In this document: positions 59,692 to 64,000 of the stretch, in pieces | Layout of the letters: each line of letters starts with the position of its first letter | Position numbering within the stretch: position 1 is the first letter of the stretch | Assembly (NCBI GenBank): GCA_964221845.1 | Contig: CAXPZW010000009.1 | Location: 67,020 to 131,019 of the forward strand | Origin: CAXPZW01 sp964221845 | GTDB lineage: Bacteria > Bacteroidota > Bacteroidia > Flavobacteriales_D > Sanyastnellaceae | Direction: 5' to 3' | DNA: 64,000 nucleotides | Made by a program: the position numbers and the translations under genes | The notes under the pieces: generated by a model | Database searches by the model: none | Told to the model about the DNA's origin: nothing | The model's input: the letters and a program-made list of their open reading frames with translations, nothing else

Positions 59692-59720
59692 GGGTGTTTG
59701 ACACCCAAACCCCAATCCCA

Positions 59721-60359
59721 ATGAAATCCCTGACACTCTCGCTCGCAGCCATCGCCGGTGCTCTGCTCATCAGCTCATTTGTGGCCAGCGAACCCAACGC
59801 AACCCTTGAAATTGGCGCCAAAGCCCCCATGCTTGATGCCCAAATGGACGGCATCGACGGAGCCCAACACTCCTTGGCCTCCCTTGCGGGCGAAAACGGC
59901 TTGGCCGTTGTATTCTCGTGCAACACCTGCCCGTTTGTGGTTGGCGGCAACGGCACTGAAGGCTGGGAAGGACGCTACCCTGCGGTGCACAAAGAAGCCA
60001 GCAAACTCGGGGTTGGCATGGTGCTGGTCAACAGCAACGCCGCCCGTCGCGATGCCGGTGACAACTTGCAAGACATGCGCGCCCGCGCGAAAGACCACGG
60101 CCTCAAAGGCATTCCTTATGTCCTTGATGAGGAAAGCAAACTGGCCGATGCCTTCGGTGCCAAGACCACCCCACACGTATTCCTGTTCAACAAAGACATG
60201 GAACTCGTGTACAAAGGCGCCATTGACGACAACGTGGGCAATGCCAACGAGGTCAAAGAACACTACTTGTCTGACGCCATGACGGCGCTTTCAAACGGCA
60301 AGAAGATCAAGAAAGACAGCACCCGTCCCATCGGTTGCAGCATCAAGCGCGTGAAGTAA
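59721..60359 (+). CDS. Exported thioredoxin family protein
   Basis: The 212-residue product has a signal peptide or N-terminal anchor (LSLAAIAGALLISSFVAS), followed by an AhpC/TSA-like thioredoxin fold: IGAKAPMLDAQMDGIDG, then the redox pair in FSCNTCPFVVGGNG (Cys67 and Cys70), LVNSNAARRD, and the cis-proline loop TTPHVFLFNKDMELVYKGAIDDN. This arrangement is that of peroxiredoxin-like, thioredoxin-domain proteins in Bacteroidota. The partner is unknown. It is monocistronic with a terminator just after the stop. The methionine at 59721 precedes the export segment. Confidence 0.87.
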   Translation: MKSLTLSLAAIAGALLISSFVASEPNATLEIGAKAPMLDAQMDGIDGAQHSLASLAGENGLAVVFSCNTCPFVVGGNGTEGWEGRYPAVHKEASKLGVGMVLVNSNAARRDAGDNLQDMRARAKDHGLKGIPYVLDEESKLADAFGAKTTPHVFLFNKDMELVYKGAIDDNVGNANEVKEHYLSDAMTALSNGKKIKKDSTRPIGCSIKRVK

Positions 60360-60378
60360 TTCGCACTCAAACGCTTTC

Positions 60379-60420
60379 GAAAACCGGCCCCAGCCTCAGC
60401 GCTGTGCGGCCGGTTTTTTT
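60379..60420 (+). terminator. Rho-independent terminator of the thioredoxin-like gene
   Basis: AAAACCGGCC and GGCCGGTTTT enclose an 18-nt loop and are followed by T residues. The 3' arm overlaps the end of the convergent TM2 gene. Confidence 0.75.
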
Positions 60421-60764
60421 GTGGCCGTCCACAGGAACACGCCTTCGTGCCCGTAAAAACGCTCGATGTCTTTGGTGAAGAGTAGGATCAAGAAATCCAC
60501 GGCCGGCAACACACCAATGCCTCCGCCCAAGGTCAAAGTGTAAAACACTGGCACGCGCACATCGGTGCCCAAGTACATGCGGTGCACACCAAAGGGGCCC
60601 AGGGTCAACGCCAGGGCAGCGGATACCAGCCGCGGGTTTTCAGTCCGTTGGATGGTGGAATCTTGGGGAGCGCTTTGCGCATGTAAAGAGGTATGGGGAG
60701 CTGTACACAGCCACCCGGTCAGCATCAATGCCAGTAGCCCGCTCTTAAATGATGAGCATGGCAT
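60396..60764 (-). CDS. TM2 domain-containing protein
   Basis: The 122-residue product begins with a hydrophobic segment (SGLLALMLTGWLCTAP, probably a signal peptide ending near LHAQ) and then has the TM2 pattern: ALALTLGPFGVHRMYLGTDVRVPVFYTLTLGGGIGVLPAVDFLILLFT, two membrane helices with GxHRxYLG-like turn. The role of TM2 proteins in bacteria is not known. The methionine at 60764 overlaps the queA 3' end by 20 bp, which points to one operon. Upstream frame in the same phase belongs to queA sequence. Confidence 0.85.
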   Translation of the reverse strand: MPCSSFKSGLLALMLTGWLCTAPHTSLHAQSAPQDSTIQRTENPRLVSAALALTLGPFGVHRMYLGTDVRVPVFYTLTLGGGIGVLPAVDFLILLFTKDIERFYGHEGVFLWTATKKPAAQR

Positions 60765-61794
60765 CGCCGTAGGCGTAGAAGCGGTACTTCTCTTTGATGG
60801 CCGTTTGGTAGGCCTCCATGATGAGGTCATACCCTCCAAACGCTGCAGCCATCATCATCAGTGTAGACTCCGGGGTGTGGAAGTTGGTCACCATGGCGTT
60901 GGCAATGCGGAAATCGTACGGCGGGAAGATGAAGCGGTTGGTCCATCCTTCGTAGGGCTTGAGCTCGTTGTAGGTGCTCACGCTGGTTTCGATGGCGCGC
61001 ATCACGGTGGTGCCTACGGCTACCACGCGCTTCTTCTCGGCGATGGCTTTGTTGACGCGGTCGGCGGTGGCTTGCCCGATGATGGCCATCTCACTGTCCA
61101 CCTTGTGCTTGGTGAGGTCCTCTACCTCCACGTTGCGGAAGGTGCCGAGGCCCACGTGCAGGGTCAATTCTGCAAAGTCTACGCCTTTGAGCTCGAGTCG
61201 CTTGCAGAGCTGCTTGCTGAAGTGCAGGCCTGCAGTCGGGGCCGCAACCGCACCTTCGTTCTTGGCGAAGATGGTTTGGAAGCGCTCCTTGTCGGTGGCC
61301 TCCACGTCGCGCTCGATGTACTTCGGAAGCGGGGTCTGGCCCAGCTTGTATACGCATTGCTTGAACTCCTCGTGGGTGCCGTCAAACAAGAAACGCAGGG
61401 TACGCCCACGTGAGGTGGTGTTATCGATGACCTCTGCCACCAGCTCGTCGTTCTCGCCGAAGTAGAGCTTGTTGCCGATGCGGATTTTACGCGCTGGATC
61501 TACCAATACGTCCCACAAGAGGCTTTCGCGGTTCAGCTCGCGGAGCAAGAACACCTCGATGGTAGCGCCGGTCTTTTCCTTGTTGCCGTAAAGGCGCGCA
61601 GGGAAGACTTGGGTGTTGTTGGTGATCAGTACGTCGCCCTCATCGAGGTAGCCCAAAATGTCCCGAAAGTGGTGGTGCTCAATCGTGCCTTCGGCGCGGT
61701 TGATGACCATCATGCGCGAGTCGGCGCGGTCTTCGGTGGGGTGTTGAGCGATGAGCTCGGAAGGGATTTCGAATCGGAACTGTGAAAGCTTCAT
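60745..61794 (-). CDS. queA: S-adenosylmethionine:tRNA ribosyltransferase-isomerase
   Basis: QueA transfers a ribosyl group from SAM to preQ1 in tRNA, forming epoxyqueuosine. The 349-residue product is full length: FRFEIPSELIAQHPTEDRADSRMMV at the start, LITNNTQVFPARLYG, the PTAGLHFS block, ELTLHVGLGTFRNVE, VGTTVMRAIE, and the final FHTPESTLMMMAAAFGG. A TAGTTTCG box on the minus strand at 61832-61839 is a likely promoter. It is the first gene of a pair with the TM2 gene. Confidence 0.97.
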   Translation of the reverse strand: MKLSQFRFEIPSELIAQHPTEDRADSRMMVINRAEGTIEHHHFRDILGYLDEGDVLITNNTQVFPARLYGNKEKTGATIEVFLLRELNRESLLWDVLVDPARKIRIGNKLYFGENDELVAEVIDNTTSRGRTLRFLFDGTHEEFKQCVYKLGQTPLPKYIERDVEATDKERFQTIFAKNEGAVAAPTAGLHFSKQLCKRLELKGVDFAELTLHVGLGTFRNVEVEDLTKHKVDSEMAIIGQATADRVNKAIAEKKRVVAVGTTVMRAIETSVSTYNELKPYEGWTNRFIFPPYDFRIANAMVTNFHTPESTLMMMAAAFGGYDLIMEAYQTAIKEKYRFYAYGDAMLII

Positions 61795-61831
61795 AGACAG
61801 CAGGGGATGACGCCCGTGTTGAGCGGACCCG

Positions 61832-61839
61832 CGAAACTA
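61832..61839 (-). promoter_or_regulatory. -7 box candidate for queA
   Basis: On the minus strand TAGTTTCG fits TAnnTTTG at all but one fixed position, 37 bp upstream of the queA start. Confidence 0.4.
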
Positions 61840-61872
61840 CAAAAAACGGCCCTTCGCACGGCGGCTTTGGGG

Positions 61873-62598
61873 TCAGGAAACGCTGTTGAGCACCTTCATC
61901 ACGTGACTGCGCTTGCGACTGGCCACGGGAATCTCCTTGCGGTCGTTGAGCACGAGGTACCCGCCGTCGCTTTTGATGAACTCGCGGATGAAGTCCAGGT
62001 TGACCAAATGGCTCTGGTGCACGCGGATGAAACCTACGCTGGTGAGCATGGCGTCAAACTCCTTGAGGGTACGGGTGACCAAGATTTGATCACCGTCGCG
62101 CATGTAAAAGAGCGTGTAGCTGCCGTTGGACTCCAGGCGCACGATGTCGCTGATTTTGACCACGTTGATTTTGTCTTGCGCATTGAGCGCCAAACGCTGC
62201 GGACCGCCTGCGAGGTTGTTTTTCAGCACCTCTAGGCTGCCGGTGTGTCCGGTGACTTTGCCCACGGCAATGCGCAGCTCTTCGGGATCGATGGGCTTGA
62301 GCAGGTAGTCCACCGCCGAGAAGCGGAAGGCCTGCACCGCGTGCTCGTCCGAGGAAGTGGTGAAGATGATGCGGAAGCGGATGTCGCCCAGGATCTCCAG
62401 CAGGTCAAACCCGCTGCCGTCGCCCAGGTCTACATCAAGGAAGACCAGGTCAGGGGTGGTTTCACGCAGGAGTTTGGCGGCGGACACCACCGAGTCGGCC
62501 TCACCAATGACTGCTACGTCAGGGCAGTAATCCAGAATGTCTTGCTTCAGCCCTTCGCGGGCGTTTTGGACGTCGTCTACAATGATGGCTTGAATCAT
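61873..62598 (-). CDS. LytTR-family response regulator
   Basis: The 241-residue product has a receiver domain (Asp8/Asp9 acidic pocket, phosphoacceptor Asp55 in LVFLDVDLGDGSG, Lys101 in YLLKPID) and a C-terminal LytTR DNA-binding domain (RLALNAQDKINVVKISDIVRLESNGSYTLFYM, RVHQSHLVNLDFI, PVASRKRSHVM). LytTR regulators are usually paired with 5TM/LytS-type sensor kinases in Bacteroidota; no such kinase is in the window. A TATCTTTG box on the minus strand at 62636-62643 is the likely promoter. Confidence 0.93.
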   Translation of the reverse strand: MIQAIIVDDVQNAREGLKQDILDYCPDVAVIGEADSVVSAAKLLRETTPDLVFLDVDLGDGSGFDLLEILGDIRFRIIFTTSSDEHAVQAFRFSAVDYLLKPIDPEELRIAVGKVTGHTGSLEVLKNNLAGGPQRLALNAQDKINVVKISDIVRLESNGSYTLFYMRDGDQILVTRTLKEFDAMLTSVGFIRVHQSHLVNLDFIREFIKSDGGYLVLNDRKEIPVASRKRSHVMKVLNSVS

Positions 62599-62635
62599 GG
62601 CGCTTGGGTTTGCCCTGACAGTGCAGGAGTTGTAC

Positions 62636-62643
62636 CAAAGATA
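62636..62643 (-). promoter_or_regulatory. Bacteroidota -7 box for the LytTR regulator
   Basis: On the minus strand TATCTTTG is a perfect TAnnTTTG match, 37 bp before the start at 62598. Confidence 0.55.
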
Positions 62644-62703
62644 CGGCGAGCCTACCCGTTGTCACCCTTCACCAAGCAACTGCAGGAAAACCGGCAGTAA
62701 GCG

Positions 62704-63096
62704 TTAACGTCGGTGCTGTTTGCGGTCGCGCAAGGCGGTGGCCACTTCCTCCACCCGGCTGCGCGAAACGGGAATTTCGGCCCCTACATGAAGTAGCAAA
62801 GGGTCTCCATGGCGCCCTTCGAACTCGGCAATGGCGGCCAATGCAAAGGCCAAGGCGGCCAGGAACTCATAATCCTTAAGCACGCGCGAGACCACGGTAC
62901 GCGTGCTGTCTTTGAAATGGAAATGGCAATAGCTGCCATCGCTGCGGATGTAGAGGATGTCGTCCACATCCACGATGCTCACCCCGTTGTTGAACGGCAT
63001 GCCCAAACGTGGGGTGCCTAGAAAGGTATCCAGTGGTACTTGGGCCTGCCCAGTTACAGCAAGGGCTAGAAGAAACACCAACAAAAAGATCCTCAT
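62704..63096 (-). CDS. Small exported protein containing a shortened LytTR-like domain
   Basis: The 130-residue product starts with what looks like a signal peptide (MRIFLLVFLLALAVTGQAQ). The rest aligns to a LytTR domain: NNGVSIVDVDDILYIRSDGSYCHFHF, then VVSRVLKDYEFL, and the end EIPVSRSRVEEV, closely like EIPVSRGRRDEL of the neighbouring regulator. The receiver domain is absent. About ten residues, including the conserved H-x-S-x-L-V-N motif, are missing and replaced by an alanine-rich run (AALAFALAAIAEF). So DNA binding in the normal way is doubtful, and an exported DNA-binding domain would be unusual. The methionine at 63096 is supported by a TATCTTTG box on the minus strand at 63134-63141. 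Confidence 0.65.
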   Translation of the reverse strand: MRIFLLVFLLALAVTGQAQVPLDTFLGTPRLGMPFNNGVSIVDVDDILYIRSDGSYCHFHFKDSTRTVVSRVLKDYEFLAALAFALAAIAEFEGRHGDPLLLHVGAEIPVSRSRVEEVATALRDRKQHRR

Positions 63097-63133
63097 TGCG
63101 GGGACGTCTAAGTGCAAGCGGAAGTGTTTACTG

Positions 63134-63141
63134 CAAAGATA
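63134..63141 (-). promoter_or_regulatory. Bacteroidota -7 box for the small LytTR-like gene
   Basis: On the minus strand TATCTTTG is a perfect TAnnTTTG match, 37 bp before the start at 63096. Spacing and box equal those of the regulator at 61873-62598. Confidence 0.55.
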
Positions 63142-63241
63142 ACGCTCTCGGATAGGCACCTTGAGGGGACAGGCGGGTTTGACACTAGTTAGACGCAGAA
63201 AAGAAAGAAAGCAACCTGGCACGGGGCCGGTCAAACAAGGA

Positions 63242-63982
63242 TCAAATCACCCAGGTTCCGAGGCGGCGGAGGAGTTCGTCGCGGCGCCCGCGGGAGACTG
63301 GGATTTCTTCTTCCGAGACCATGATCAGGTTGCCGCCGTTTTTCTTGGTGTAGGTCTTGATGTGGCGGATGTTGACCAGGTAGGAGTTGTGTGGGCGGAC
63401 GAAGGAGTCGGCTTCGACCAAGAACTCAAAGTCTTTTAGAAGCTTGGTGGCCATAAACATGGTCTTGTCTGTCATATAAATACGGCTATAGCTTCCATCG
63501 GCACGAATGAAGTCGATGTCCGCCACGTTGATGAAGTGCAAACCGTCTTGGCACCAGATCCCCATGCGTTTTTCATTGGTGCGTTCGTTTACGAACAACA
63601 TTTCCAACTTCGCCTTCGCATCCTCTAATGTGCTGGTGTAGACACGTGCTACTGTTTTGGTAAAGTCATCAAACTCCACAGGTTTCATCAAGTAGTCGAA
63701 GGCCGAATAACGGATTGCCTGGATGGAATAGTGATCATGTGCCGTCACAAAAATGACTCTGAAACTCAAGTCTCGACACGCATTCAGGACGTCGAATCCT
63801 GACCCGTCGGGAAGTTCAACATCAAGAAATAAGATCTCGGGTTCGTGCTCGCGCATCATGGTCACGCCGTCCTCTACATTCTCGGCGATTCCCACGCATT
63901 CGATCTGTTGATCACACACGTTCAACAAAGAACGCACGAGCTCGGCCTCACGGCCGTTGTCTTCAATAATTAAAGCTTTCAT
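63242..63982 (-). CDS. LytTR-family response regulator
   Basis: The 246-residue product has a receiver domain (Glu7/Asp8 pocket, phosphoacceptor Asp54 in ILFLDVELPDGSG, Lys100 in YLMKPVE) and a LytTR domain with GLHFINVADIDFIRADGSYSRIYM, FVRPHNSYLVNIRHI and EEIPVSRGRRDEL. It is the second regulator of this type in the cluster. The intact LytTR domain is a useful reference for the shortened one next door. It lies 145 bp upstream of the small gene. The right window edge is 18 bp away, so an upstream sensor kinase may lie just outside. Confidence 0.93.
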   Translation of the reverse strand: MKALIIEDNGREAELVRSLLNVCDQQIECVGIAENVEDGVTMMREHEPEILFLDVELPDGSGFDVLNACRDLSFRVIFVTAHDHYSIQAIRYSAFDYLMKPVEFDDFTKTVARVYTSTLEDAKAKLEMLFVNERTNEKRMGIWCQDGLHFINVADIDFIRADGSYSRIYMTDKTMFMATKLLKDFEFLVEADSFVRPHNSYLVNIRHIKTYTKKNGGNLIMVSEEEIPVSRGRRDELLRRLGTWVI

Positions 63983-64000
63983 TGGTATTGGTTATATGGT

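Overview
The window reads as a chromosomal segment of a free-living, probably aquatic, aerobic member of the Bacteroidota (Flavobacteriales-like). The evidence is Bacteroidota -7 promoter boxes (TAnnTTTG) ahead of many genes, no Shine-Dalgarno-type leaders, type IX secretion (T9SS) components of the PorU2 and PorV2 kind, many secreted proteins with T9SS C-terminal sorting domains, a eukaryote-like class Ia ribonucleotide reductase, and Bacteroidota-specific families (DUF4783, Omp28, LytTR regulators). GC is high for the group, judged by eye. No transposase, integrase, prophage or CRISPR-cas genes were seen.

Layout. 1-6.7 kb: housekeeping genes (YihY-type membrane protein cut by the left edge, nadC, DUF4783, rlmH, HMCES/YedK, glycosyltransferase, LEA-type lipoprotein, M20 dipeptidase). 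7-14.4 kb: exported proteins (beta-helix with dockerin-like tail, pentaheme cytochrome and PQQ-type sugar dehydrogenase in divergent array, fasciclin protein) plus proline dehydrogenase. 14.5-22 kb: ECF sigma/anti-sigma pair, trpS, plsC, an FG-GAP/ASPIC surface protein, bacilliredoxin, aspS. 22-32 kb: very large PorU2-type protein, acyl-CoA carboxylase beta subunit, pssA-purS, Omp28-like protein, tRNA-Cys. 32.1-32.66 kb: non-coding, C/A-rich, with a nested palindrome and a 61-bp tandem repeat carrying covarying hairpins. 32.7-40.7 kb: accessory surface-protein region (second FG-GAP protein, LemA/DUF3137 pair, two arylsulfotransferase-like genes) with two gene relics. 41-50 kb: coiled-coil protein, outer-membrane barrel, YraN, rluB, heme synthesis (ctaA, hemCD fusion, hemA), PorV2. 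50-64 kb: nrdA/nrdB, glyS-pgk, an Lrp regulator divergent from a trans-sulfuration-type PLP enzyme, thioredoxin-like protein, queA-TM2, and a LytTR cluster.

How it fits together. Secreted proteins would cross the inner membrane by Sec and the outer membrane by T9SS; PorU2 and PorV2 are in the window and at least seven cargos carry sorting-domain-like tails. Two other exported proteins end in dockerin-like calcium-loop repeats instead. Heme supply (hemA, hemCD, ctaA) serves respiratory and exported cytochromes. Fasciclin, ECF sigma factor and RskA-like anti-sigma factor form a likely stress regulon module.

The least explained items are: an approximately 165-bp element present twice in inverted orientation (2574-2741 and 17022-17182), each copy upstream of a gene reading the same way; the hairpin repeats and palindrome after tRNA-Cys; two pseudogene remnants of T9SS cargo; and an exported, shortened LytTR-like protein between two LytTR response regulators.
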